From: Bacillota bacterium
Lineage (GTDB): Bacteria > Bacillota > UBA4882 > UBA8346
Direction of reading: 5' to 3'
Length of the DNA: 29,630 bases
NCBI GenBank assembly: GCA_023436305.1
Contig: JAEZJQ010000030.1
Location: forward strand, 1 to 29,630
The notes beneath the pieces were generated by a model. It did not search any database. It had not been told where the DNA came from and saw only the letters and a list, made by a program, of their open reading frames with translations. Each line of letters starts with the position of its first letter. Position 1 is the first letter of the stretch. The position numbers were made by a program, and so were the translations under genes. Shown here one piece after another: positions 9,128 through 15,506 of the stretch.

Positions 9128-9385
9128 TTATAATGAAGGATTTTTATCCTTTAAAATATGTTCCGCAAAAAAGCCGGCGGTTTTTTCCCGGGTCAACGAG
9201 GTAAAAAGTTGGTCGTCCAATAGCAGGCTGACTCCGTCTTGACATTTCCCCAGACAAAAACAGGCCTTCAGTTCAATCTCTTCCCCGAGGGAATGGGTAA
9301 GGATTAATTGCTTTAACTCATTGATAACATCATAGGCGCCCTTCAAGTGGCATGAACTACCAACACAAACCGATATTGAGCGCAT
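9128..9385 (-). CDS. Small thioredoxin-like [2Fe-2S] ferredoxin, first gene of the hydS-hydCBA operon
   Basis: An 85-residue single-domain protein with CVGSSCHLKGAYD (Cys7, Cys12) and FCLGKC (third and fourth Cys), the signature of thioredoxin-like [2Fe-2S] ferredoxins related to the NuoE C-terminal domain. It closely resembles the extra C-terminal domain of HydA encoded at the other end of the operon (CVGTCCYLKGSYD...FCLEGC). It lies 21 bases ahead of hydS with AGGAGGAG 4 bases before ATG. Its likely role is passing electrons to or from HydS or the HydABC complex; this is inference from context. Confidence 0.85.
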   Translation of the reverse strand: MRSISVCVGSSCHLKGAYDVINELKQLILTHSLGEEIELKACFCLGKCQDGVSLLLDDQLFTSLTREKTAGFFAEHILKDKNPSL

Positions 9386-9402
9386 TCGGCTCCTCCTCTG
9401 TT

Positions 9403-9420
9403 TTGTGATTTATTTCACAA
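9403..9420 (-). promoter_or_regulatory. Rex-type operator upstream of the hydS-hydCBA operon
   Basis: TTGTGATTTATTTCACAA has near-perfect inverted halves (TTGTGA-N6-TCACAA) and matches the Firmicutes/actinobacterial Rex consensus TTGTGAA-N4-TTCACAA at all but one position. It lies 18-35 bases ahead of the first start codon. Rex releases DNA when NADH is high, which suits hydrogenase control. A Crp/Fnr protein could also read TGTGA-N6-TCACA. Confidence 0.65.
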
Positions 9421-9455
9421 TCATTGATACACGATGTAGTCCATATCCGACCCGA

Positions 9456-9491
9456 TGATAACGGCCAAGCCCTTTCACCAGCCTGTTATCA
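9456..9491 (-). other. Leader hairpin of the hydS operon
   Basis: Arms TGATAACGGC (9456-9465) and GCCTGTTATCA (9481-9491) pair with one bulged base. In the minus-strand transcript the hairpin lies between the two Rex-type sites in the 5' leader and is preceded, not followed, by a U tract, so it is not a plain terminator. Function unknown. Confidence 0.4.
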
Positions 9492-9524
9492 AAAAAACCG
9501 CAGAAATAAAACATTGTGTAAAGT

Positions 9525-9542
9525 TTGTGAAATCTTTAACAA
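9525..9542 (-). promoter_or_regulatory. Second Rex-type operator of the hydS operon
   Basis: TTGTGAAATCTTTAACAA fits TTGTGAA-N4-TTCACAA with a single mismatch in the right half (TTAACAA, itself common in clostridial Rex sites). It lies about 55-70 bases downstream of the predicted start of transcription, so it could act as a roadblock or overlap a second promoter. Confidence 0.6.
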
Positions 9543-9603
9543 ATTGTTCCCTAAAAAAAGTGCTCATATTGCACTTAAACATAATAGTAATATTTTCATA
9601 ATA

Positions 9604-9632
9604 AATATACCACCGGATCAACATTTTTTCAA
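9604..9632 (-). promoter_or_regulatory. Sigma-A-type promoter for the hydS-hydCBA operon
   Basis: On the minus strand TTGAAA (9627-9632) is followed after 17 bases by TATATT (9604-9609). Transcription would begin near 9597, giving a leader of about 210 bases that includes both Rex-type sites. Confidence 0.45.
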
Positions 9633-9655
9633 TATTTTTTACTAAATTTTAATCT

Positions 9656-9745
9656 ATTACTCCGGTGATTCAAGATATCAATTCATAAAGGCACAAATCT
9701 TGTTACACGTAACATCGGTTGGATATAATGAATCACCGGAGTAAT
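9656..9745. repeat. 17-bp perfect inverted repeat with 56-base spacer
   Basis: ATTACTCCGGTGATTCA (9656-9672) is exactly repeated in inverse orientation at 9729-9745. Arm centres are 73 bases apart, close to seven helical turns. The spacer holds a near palindrome TGTTACACGTAACA (9701-9714). No U tract follows either arm, so a pair of protein-binding sites is more likely than a terminator. It lies between the 75-residue gene and the hydS promoter. Confidence 0.75.
9700..9729 (+). promoter_or_regulatory. Possible plus-strand promoter inside the inverted repeat
   Basis: TTGTTA (9700-9705), 18 bases, then a perfect TATAAT (9724-9729), running away from the hydS operon. The -35 overlaps TGTTACACGTAACA and the -10 touches the right repeat arm. 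No convincing gene follows on the plus strand, so it would give an antisense or small RNA across the 75-residue gene. Based on sequence match only. Confidence 0.3.
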
Positions 9746-9881
9746 CAATTATCCCAAAAGTATGTTAAAAAAGGTGAACTTTTGAGGATAATTGTACAAA
9801 AACAAGTTTCCATTTTTTATAAAACGGTTATATGGAATACGGTTGATATTAAGGCGGGGAATAGTAGGGGAGGTGGCTGAA

Positions 9882-10109
9882 TTACGAAGTTATCCGTTGA
9901 CTTTGAGTATACAACCGGTCACGGAGTTTGTTATTTTCTTGTTCAAGATTATTCGCCAATTCTAAAATTTGAACCAAACACTGTAAAATATCCCGGGTTT
10001 TTACCGTAATCCATTCTTCGCGACAGTCATTTTCAATCAGAAAATTTGGTTTATTGGAGAGAAGTTCCGGCATTTTTTGAAGCTTAACCTTAACTAAATA
10101 TCGGTCCAT
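9882..10109 (-). CDS. Unknown 75-residue coiled-coil protein
   Basis: I do not recognise this protein. It is soluble and has one Cys near residue 29 and another near 44. Residues 35-70 are amphipathic helix with heptad-like spacing (QILELANNLEQENNKLRDRL), suggesting a coiled-coil dimer. An excellent ribosome binding site (GAGGAGG, 5 bases before ATG) argues that it is a real gene despite its size. It stands alone between the two hydrogenase operons, on the same strand, with the 17-bp inverted repeat and the hydS promoter downstream. A small regulator or adaptor is possible, but nothing in the sequence proves it. Confidence 0.6.
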   Translation of the reverse strand: MDRYLVKVKLQKMPELLSNKPNFLIENDCREEWITVKTRDILQCLVQILELANNLEQENNKLRDRLYTQSQRITS

Positions 10110-10350
10110 GGTATCCTCCTCGGGAAATAGATTGTAAATTCGGCGTATTACCTATTCCATATCACGAATTATTTTGTTATAAAAGGTTTAGGGAAATATC
10201 GCTTAAGAATAGCTTAGGCATTATTAAGGTAGTTTATACTGTAGCATTGTAAATTCCGGAATATGTTCGTTTAATATGGATAGGGATAGGGGATAATCCA
10301 TCAATTCGAATTTCTTAAGCATACTCACTCGGAATATCGATTTGTCTTTC
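10110..10350. other. Intergenic region with no identified gene
   Basis: AT-rich spacer between the terminator of the second hydrogenase operon and the 75-residue gene. It must hold that gene's promoter, but I see no convincing -35/-10 pair, no Rex-type site and no supported coding frame. Confidence 0.4.
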
Positions 10351-10382
10351 AAAAAAGAAAAGGCGCCCCTTGGAGAGCGCCT
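10351..10382 (-). terminator. Intrinsic terminator of the second hydrogenase operon
   Basis: On the minus strand AGGCGC...GCGCCT (10382 to 10361) forms a GC-rich stem followed at once by TTTTCTTTTTT (10360 to 10350). It lies about 27 bases after the stop of the last operon gene. Confidence 0.8.
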
Positions 10383-10408
10383 CTTGATACCATTTCGCAT
10401 AGTTTTAA

Positions 10409-10912
10409 TTAATTCTGGGATTTTTCCCGGTATTCCCGCAATATCTCGGAAACCTTTTTGGATGTTAGGGAACCGTAGATTTTTCCATCGATCATCATTA
10501 CCGGAGCAAGGCCGCAGGCGCCAAGACAACGCGCTTCTTCAAGGGAGAACAACCCATCGGCGCTTATACCGCCTACATCAATCTGCAACTCTCTTTTTAA
10601 CTGATCAAGTAATTCGCCCGCCCCTTTGATATAGCAGGCGGTTCCCAAACATATCGAAATAATATGCTTACCAGGCTTCTCCAGCTTAAAGTAATGGTAG
10701 AATGTTGCCACACCCCAAATATGGGCGGTAGGTATACTCATGGTTATGGCGACTTCATCCATAGCCTCCCGGCTTAAATAACCGTATAATTCCTGCACTT
10801 TATGCAGTATGGCAATCAGATTTGACTCCGCCCGGGCCGTGCCTCGCAAGGGTTCCATAAACTGTTTGAGCTCGGCCATTTTTGCTTCTTCGGTTTTAAC
10901 AGCGCCTGTCAT
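10409..10912 (-). CDS. hndA: NuoE-like [2Fe-2S] subunit of the second hydrogenase complex
   Basis: About 167 residues. An N-terminal helical region (MAELKQFMEPLRG...NLIAILHKVQELYGYLS) is followed by a complete thioredoxin-like [2Fe-2S] site, CLGTACYIKGAG and ARCLGACGLAPVMMI. It should relay electrons between the flavin subunit and the HydA-like subunit. ATG at 10912 is chosen over an upstream in-frame TTG at 10933 because GGAGGG sits 7 bases ahead of it. It is the last gene of this operon, 24 bases after the HydA-like gene; the NuoE gene usually comes first in such operons. Followed by a strong terminator. Confidence 0.9.
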   Translation of the reverse strand: MTGAVKTEEAKMAELKQFMEPLRGTARAESNLIAILHKVQELYGYLSREAMDEVAITMSIPTAHIWGVATFYHYFKLEKPGKHIISICLGTACYIKGAGELLDQLKRELQIDVGGISADGLFSLEEARCLGACGLAPVMMIDGKIYGSLTSKKVSEILREYREKSQN

Positions 10913-10936
10913 CTCTAGGCCCTCCGTAATCAATTT

Positions 10937-12712
10937 TTAACGTGTAGTCATCTCGCGCGGCACGATACCGCAGGGAAGTTTCGCCGTATAATGCGTATGC
11001 AACAATTCATGGGATTTTTCACCCAGCGGCTTCCCGAGAAATTCTTTATAAAGGCGGCGGACATCAGGATTATTATGCGCCCGGCGGATGGTCTTTTGCC
11101 GGTCGATATCGTAAAGCGCCTGAGCCCGTTTCTTGAGAGTTTCTTCATCCAGCGGAATGGAATTGATGCCCGCATAAGGCTGGCCACCGCCGCCGATGCA
11201 TCCGCCGGGACAACCCATAATCTCGATAAAATGATAGCGGTTTGGATCCTGGCGCACAATCTCCAAAAGACGGTTGGCATTGCCAAGGCCATGGGCCACC
11301 GCAACCCGTATCTCCGTACCGTCAAAATTGATGGCGCCTTCTTTAATTCCATCCAGTCCGCGCAAGCTATTCAATTCGATATCGATAAGCGATTCACCGG
11401 TATAGAGTTCGTAAGCCGTCCGGATAGCCGCCTCCATAACACCGCCCGTCGCTCCGAATATAGCGCCGCCGCCGCTGGAAAGGCCAAGCGGTTTATCAAA
11501 GTCTTCTCCTTCGATATTTACGAAATCAATTCCGGCGGATTTGATCATCCAAGCAAGTTCGCGGGTGGTTACCACGATATCCACCCCAGGTTTTCCGTTT
11601 ATCTGGAGCTCGGGCCGGGCCGCTTCATATTTTTTGGCCGTACAACACATGATTGCCGTACTTAGAATTTTTTCAGGTTCAACCTGAATCTTATCCGCAA
11701 AATAAGTTTTAATCAGAGCCCCCATCATTGACATGGGCGATTTACAGGTTGATACGTTTTCAAGCAAGTCCGGATAAAATTGTTCCACGCATTTCATCCA
11801 GGCGCTGGAACAGGAAGTAATCATCGGGAGTTTGCCATGGCCTTTGATCCGCTCCAATAATTCGTTGGCTTCCTCCATAATCGTCAGGTCGGCGGTAAAC
11901 TGGGTATCAAAGACATAGTCAAAACCCAGTCTCCGTAAAGCCGCTATAATTTCGCGTTCTTTGGAAGCTCCGAGTTCCAATCCGAACGCTTCGCCGATGG
12001 CCGCCCGTACCGATGGCGCAAATTGGGCGATTTTCACGGTATTTTTATCCTGTAACCTCTCAAAAAGCTCCTGAGTATGGTTCTGTTCAACAAAAGCAGC
12101 GGTAGGGCAGACGTTAATACATTGCCCGCAAGCCGTACAGACACTTTCGCTAAAAGGCATATCATAAGCCGGAATCACGACGGTTTTAAAACCGCGATAG
12201 GCGTAACCCAAATTGTTAACCTGCTGGATTTCGGAGCAGATACGCACGCACCGGCCGCAAAGGATACATTTGTCAGGATCCCTGATTACGGATGCTGAAG
12301 AAAGGTCTTTTTCATAATGTTTCTTCTCACCCTCAAAATGACGGTGCCGCAACCCCATTGCATATGCTAAACGTTGTAAATCACAGATCCCATCCCGTTC
12401 ACAGGTATGGCAATCATCGGGATGATTATCCAGGATAAGTTCAACGATATCCCGCCTAGCTGTCCGGAGTTCCTTGGTATGGGTGAGTATTTTCATTCCA
12501 TCGGCAACGGGATAAGCGCAACTCGCCACATAATTCTTCATCCCTTCCACTTCCACGATGCAGACCCGGCAAGCGCCTTCAATGGATAGCTTTGGATGAT
12601 AGCAGAGGCGGGGAATGTGATAACCAAGCTTATCAGCCGCTTGCATGATGGTTTGGCCTTCATCCACTTCATAAGGCCGATTGTCAATGTGAATCGTAAT
12701 TTTCTTAGCCAT
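10937..12712 (-). CDS. hndD: HydA/HndD-like [FeFe] hydrogenase subunit with altered H-cluster motifs
   Basis: A 591-residue protein with the HydA layout: [2Fe-2S] (Cys37, 48, 51, 65), His-Cys3 (NHPDDCHTCERDGIC), two [4Fe-4S] motifs (CILCGRCVRIC, CTACGQCINVC) and an H-cluster domain. The H-cluster motifs are not canonical. Residues 299-305 read TSCSSAW, so the second Cys of TSCCPxW, normally a ligand of the H-cluster [4Fe-4S] cubane, is Ser302, and Pro is Ser303. Residues 355-361 read MCCTAKK instead of MPCTAKK, adding Cys356. The third motif is near normal (MGCPGGCIGG, 499-508). It lacks the C-terminal [2Fe-2S] domain of the first HydA. AGGAG lies 6 bases before ATG. Fold and complex membership are certain; H2 chemistry is open. 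Confidence 0.9.
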   Translation of the reverse strand: MAKKITIHIDNRPYEVDEGQTIMQAADKLGYHIPRLCYHPKLSIEGACRVCIVEVEGMKNYVASCAYPVADGMKILTHTKELRTARRDIVELILDNHPDDCHTCERDGICDLQRLAYAMGLRHRHFEGEKKHYEKDLSSASVIRDPDKCILCGRCVRICSEIQQVNNLGYAYRGFKTVVIPAYDMPFSESVCTACGQCINVCPTAAFVEQNHTQELFERLQDKNTVKIAQFAPSVRAAIGEAFGLELGASKEREIIAALRRLGFDYVFDTQFTADLTIMEEANELLERIKGHGKLPMITSCSSAWMKCVEQFYPDLLENVSTCKSPMSMMGALIKTYFADKIQVEPEKILSTAIMCCTAKKYEAARPELQINGKPGVDIVVTTRELAWMIKSAGIDFVNIEGEDFDKPLGLSSGGGAIFGATGGVMEAAIRTAYELYTGESLIDIELNSLRGLDGIKEGAINFDGTEIRVAVAHGLGNANRLLEIVRQDPNRYHFIEIMGCPGGCIGGGGQPYAGINSIPLDEETLKKRAQALYDIDRQKTIRRAHNNPDVRRLYKEFLGKPLGEKSHELLHTHYTAKLPCGIVPREMTTR

Positions 12713-12907
12713 AGCGTTCTCCTAATATAAAAAATTATAAAACATTTTTAAAGGGTGCAGGAACACCTTCGGGAGAAGGCGTTCCCTGCCGGGGCGCGGA
12801 GTGTGAACCGCTAATTTAAAAGCCCATCCCTGAAAGGAGGATTAGATATATGGTAGCTAAACTCTATTCAATGAACACGAATTGACACTATGGAGCGTAC
12901 TACCGGA
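12713..12907. other. 195-base gap inside the second operon, with a hairpin and a mini-ORF on the opposite strand
   Basis: This gap is long for an operon whose other gaps are 14 and 24 bases. It holds the hairpin at 12757-12789. On the plus strand, AAAGGAGG is followed 9 bases later by an 11-codon frame, 12850-12885 (MVAKLYSMNTN). I see no recognisable riboswitch or full promoter. Confidence 0.35.
12757..12789 (-). other. Intercistronic stem-loop between the NuoF-like and HydA-like genes
   Basis: GCAGGAACACCTTC pairs with GAAGGCGTTCCCTGC around a GGGA loop, with one bulge and one mismatch. On the transcribed strand it is followed by an A/U-rich stretch but no clean U tract. It may act as an mRNA processing or partial attenuation element that tunes subunit ratios. 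Confidence 0.5.
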
Positions 12908-14698
12908 TTAGAGTTTATCTATCGCGTTTAATTTGCAAGCTTGGTAACAGGCGCCGCATTGAATGCATTTTGTTTTATCAATTTCGTGTTTATTCTTGGA
13001 GATTCCGGAAATGGCATTAACCGGACAAGCTTTTTTACAGATTCCGCAACCAATACATCGCCCGCTAATTTCATATGTCAAAAGCGCGGCGCAGGAGTGC
13101 GCCCGGCATTTCTTGTCGTGAATATGCTCCTCGTATTCCGCCCGGAAATTTTTAATGGTGCTCAAGACCGGGTTGGGAGCGGACTGGCCCAGACCACAAA
13201 GGGAAGCTTTTTTAATCATCGTCCCCAGCCGTTCCAGTTTCTCGATATCGTCTGCTTGACCTTTACCTTCGGTGATACGCGTAAGAATTTCCAGCATCCG
13301 TTTGGTCCCCTCCCGGCAGGGAGTACATTTGCCGCAGGATTCATTCTGGGTGAATTCCAAAAAGAATTTAGCGATATTCACCATACAAGAATCTTCATCA
13401 ATGACAATCATTCCGCCGGAACCCATGATGGAACCGGCTTTGGCCAATGAATCGTAATCAATGGGAGTATCCAGATATTGTTCCGGCAAGCATCCTCCGG
13501 AAGGTCCTCCGGTTTGTACCGCTTTAAATTTCTTTTGATTGGGGATACCGCCGCCGATATCATCGATAATTTCACGTAAAGTAGTCCCCATGGGCACTTC
13601 CACCAGTCCGGTATTATTGATTTTACCGGCCAGGGCGAAAACTTTGGTGCCTTTGCTTTTTTCGGTGCCAATGGAACTGAACCAATCCGAGCCGTCAACA
13701 ATAATGACCGGAATGTTGGCCCAAGTTTCCACATTGTTAATCAACGTGGGTTTGTCAAAAAGCCCCTGCACCGAGGGAAATGGAGGCCTTGGCCGGGGCA
13801 TGCCGCGGTGGCCTTCAATGGAATGGATTAGCGCGGTTTCCTCGCCGCAGACAAAAGCGCCGGCTCCTAAACGGATTTCAAGATCGAAGGAGAAGTCCGT
13901 ACCTAGGATGTTCGTTCCCAGAAAACCTTCCTTCCGGGCATCGGCGATGGCTTTTTCCAGCCGCTTAACCGCTAGAGGATATTCGGCCCGGATATAGATA
14001 ATTCCTTTCCGGGAGCCGATGGCGTAACCACCGATGATCATTCCCTCGATAAGAGTGTGTGGATCTCCCTCAATGGTACTGCGGTCCATAAATGCGCCGG
14101 GATCACCTTCGTCAGCATTACAAATCACGAATTTTTCGTCGCTATTCTCGCGTGCGGTAAGTTCCCACTTAACTCCAGTGGGGAACCCGGCGCCTCCCCG
14201 GCCACGCAGGCCGGATTTTTTTATGGTTTCAATCACCTGCTGCGGTGACATCTCGGTTAAAACCTTGGCTAATGCTTCATATCCTCTAACCGATAAATAG
14301 TCATCGATATTCTCCGGATCAATGATGCCGCAATTGCGTAATACAATGCGCATCTGTCTTCCAAAATAATTATCATCCCCGAATACTTTGAAAAACCGGT
14401 TGTAAAGATGGTCTTCATTCACGATAAGACGCTTGAGAGGCTGCTTATTTACAATATGCTCCCGGATAATTTCAGGGATATCCTGTTCCGTAATATTGCC
14501 GTAAATTGTATAGGGCGGGTTGATAACCATGATCGGTCCATGTTCACACATCCCCAAATTACCGGAGATGCTGATACGAACCTTATCGGATAAAGACTGC
14601 TTTTCAAGTTCCTTTTCAATGGCCGCCCTCAGTTCTTCCGATTTCCGATGCTTGCATGAGGGCCCTTTACATAAAGTGATAATATATTCTGCCGGCAT
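12908..14698 (-). CDS. hndC: NADH-binding NuoF/HndC-like subunit of the second complex
   Basis: A 596-residue flavin subunit. The NADH/FMN core is intact: GLRGRGGAGFPTGVKW, NADEGDPGAFMDRS, and an N3-type cluster motif ESCGKCTPCREGTKR. The C terminus has CRAHSC and two [4Fe-4S] motifs, CIGCGICKKACP and CIQCGACYQAC. The N-terminal [2Fe-2S] domain is imperfect. Cys10, Cys15 and Cys51 are present, but the position matching the third Cys (Cys77 of the first HydB) is Asn47 (SGNLGMCEHGP), so the cluster may be lost or have unusual ligation. AAAGGA lies 8 bases before ATG, 14 bases after the preceding gene. Role otherwise as HydB. Confidence 0.9.
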   Translation of the reverse strand: MPAEYIITLCKGPSCKHRKSEELRAAIEKELEKQSLSDKVRISISGNLGMCEHGPIMVINPPYTIYGNITEQDIPEIIREHIVNKQPLKRLIVNEDHLYNRFFKVFGDDNYFGRQMRIVLRNCGIIDPENIDDYLSVRGYEALAKVLTEMSPQQVIETIKKSGLRGRGGAGFPTGVKWELTARENSDEKFVICNADEGDPGAFMDRSTIEGDPHTLIEGMIIGGYAIGSRKGIIYIRAEYPLAVKRLEKAIADARKEGFLGTNILGTDFSFDLEIRLGAGAFVCGEETALIHSIEGHRGMPRPRPPFPSVQGLFDKPTLINNVETWANIPVIIVDGSDWFSSIGTEKSKGTKVFALAGKINNTGLVEVPMGTTLREIIDDIGGGIPNQKKFKAVQTGGPSGGCLPEQYLDTPIDYDSLAKAGSIMGSGGMIVIDEDSCMVNIAKFFLEFTQNESCGKCTPCREGTKRMLEILTRITEGKGQADDIEKLERLGTMIKKASLCGLGQSAPNPVLSTIKNFRAEYEEHIHDKKCRAHSCAALLTYEISGRCIGCGICKKACPVNAISGISKNKHEIDKTKCIQCGACYQACKLNAIDKL

Positions 14699-14712
14699 TT
14701 TCAGTTTCCTTT

Positions 14713-15069
14713 CTAATTAATAAGCCATTCTTCAACAATCTCACCTTGTTTGAGATGGCGCTCGACGATTTGCCGGGCGATATCTTTGGTGACCTTACCG
14801 TATCTGACAGGAATCTTGCCTTCTTCGATGATTTCCACCGTAGGTTCGCAATTGCATCTCCCTACGCAACCTTTTTGGTGGAGAGATACTCCGGTAAGCC
14901 CGTTATTGATGGCTTCCTGGAAAACTTCCATAACTTCGTTCGAGCCGGCGGCTATTTCGCAGGTTGCCATCCCAACATGAACTATCTTGGAGGTATGGCA
15001 GCTTTTGCCGTTTATCCGGCCAATTGCATCCGCGCGTTTCTTTTGGACGATCTCAAGTGGTGTCGGCAT
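14713..15069 (-). CDS. hndB: HndB-like thioredoxin-fold [2Fe-2S] protein, first gene of the second operon
   Basis: About 118 residues. It shows VGMATCEIAAGSNEV, the HndB signature (usually TCGIAAGA), followed by KGCVGRCNCEPTVEI with three closely spaced Cys. Together with an early Cys (SCHTS) this can support a [2Fe-2S] cluster. HndB is an electron-transfer subunit of NADP-reducing hydrogenases of the Desulfovibrio Hnd type. ATG at 15069 is preferred to ATG at 15075, because AAAGG directly abuts the earlier codon and would be 6 bases from the later one. The gene opens an operon whose long upstream region carries four Rex-type sites. Confidence 0.82.
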   Translation of the reverse strand: MPTPLEIVQKKRADAIGRINGKSCHTSKIVHVGMATCEIAAGSNEVMEVFQEAINNGLTGVSLHQKGCVGRCNCEPTVEIIEEGKIPVRYGKVTKDIARQIVERHLKQGEIVEEWLIN

Positions 15070-15183
15070 TGGCATCCTTTCTTTTCTTCGTATTTAATTA
15101 ATGATATATATAATTATCCCAAAACAGCTTGCATTTTCAGCAAACCACCCGGAGATAATTTCGACTAAAGCGAATGCTTCAAT

Positions 15184-15201
15184 ATGTTATAATTTTCACA
15201 A
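15184..15201 (-). promoter_or_regulatory. Rex-type site, nearest to the second hydrogenase operon
   Basis: ATGTTATAATTTTCACAA keeps the right half TTCACAA and has a weaker left half. It lies about 115 bases before the first gene. It is the least perfect of the four sites in this region. Confidence 0.4.
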
Positions 15202-15303
15202 ATATCCACCGGCCTCAGTGTTTTTTCCAAAGAATCCAGCGTGTATTATTTGTTTTTATAACCGATTGAAGGGGATATTTATCACAAGGAATGTCACAAT
15301 ACT

Positions 15304-15321
15304 TTGTTATGCATTTCACAA
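15304..15321 (-). promoter_or_regulatory. Rex-type site
   Basis: TTGTTATGCATTTCACAA matches the clostridial form TTGTKAW-N4-TTMACAA. It lies in the leader downstream of the promoter at 15472-15500. Confidence 0.55.
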
Positions 15322-15442
15322 AGATGACGCCAATAAAAGTTTATAATCTTTCCAAACATATCATCCACTTATGATTAAGTGTTTCATAACGATGTATTAG
15401 CGTCGGCATAGCAAATCTTTTTTATAAGATAGGATACATGCT

Positions 15443-15460
15443 TTGTTAAAACTTTCACAA
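15443..15460 (-). promoter_or_regulatory. Rex-type operator just downstream of the second operon's promoter
   Basis: TTGTTAAAACTTTCACAA is a full match to TTGTTAA-N4-TTCACAA. It begins about 5 bases after the predicted transcription start, a classic repressor position. Confidence 0.65.
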
Positions 15461-15471
15461 AAACTAATTAA

Positions 15472-15500
15472 ATAATATATGAAAATCAAAAATTAGTCAA
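15472..15500 (-). promoter_or_regulatory. Sigma-A-type promoter of the second hydrogenase operon
   Basis: On the minus strand TTGACT (15495-15500), 17 bases, then TATTAT (15472-15477); each hexamer differs from consensus at one position. Rex-type sites lie immediately on both sides. Transcription from about 15465 gives a leader of nearly 400 bases, in which I see no supported gene; only the Rex-type sites are recognisable. Confidence 0.6.
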
Positions 15501-15506
15501 GTATTT

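Noticed and set aside
9424..9645. 73-codon plus-strand frame upstream of the hydS operon
   Set aside because: TTG start without a ribosome site. It overlaps a Rex-type site and the minus-strand promoter.
10224..10529. 101-codon minus-strand frame overlapping the end of the second NuoE-like gene
   Set aside because: Out of frame with a conserved gene, crosses its terminator, and has no ribosome site.
12796..12815. String resembling a T-box core (AGTGTGAACCGC)
   Set aside because: The UGGN bulge and terminator/antiterminator pair needed for a T-box are missing.
15277..15286. Further TATCACAA half-site considered as another Rex operator
   Set aside because: The opposite half is GC-rich and does not match. 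A lone half-site is expected by chance in this AT-rich region.
15101..15346. 81-codon plus-strand frame in the region upstream of the second hydrogenase operon
   Set aside because: No ribosome binding site, AT-driven composition, and it runs across two Rex-type sites. More likely non-coding regulatory DNA.
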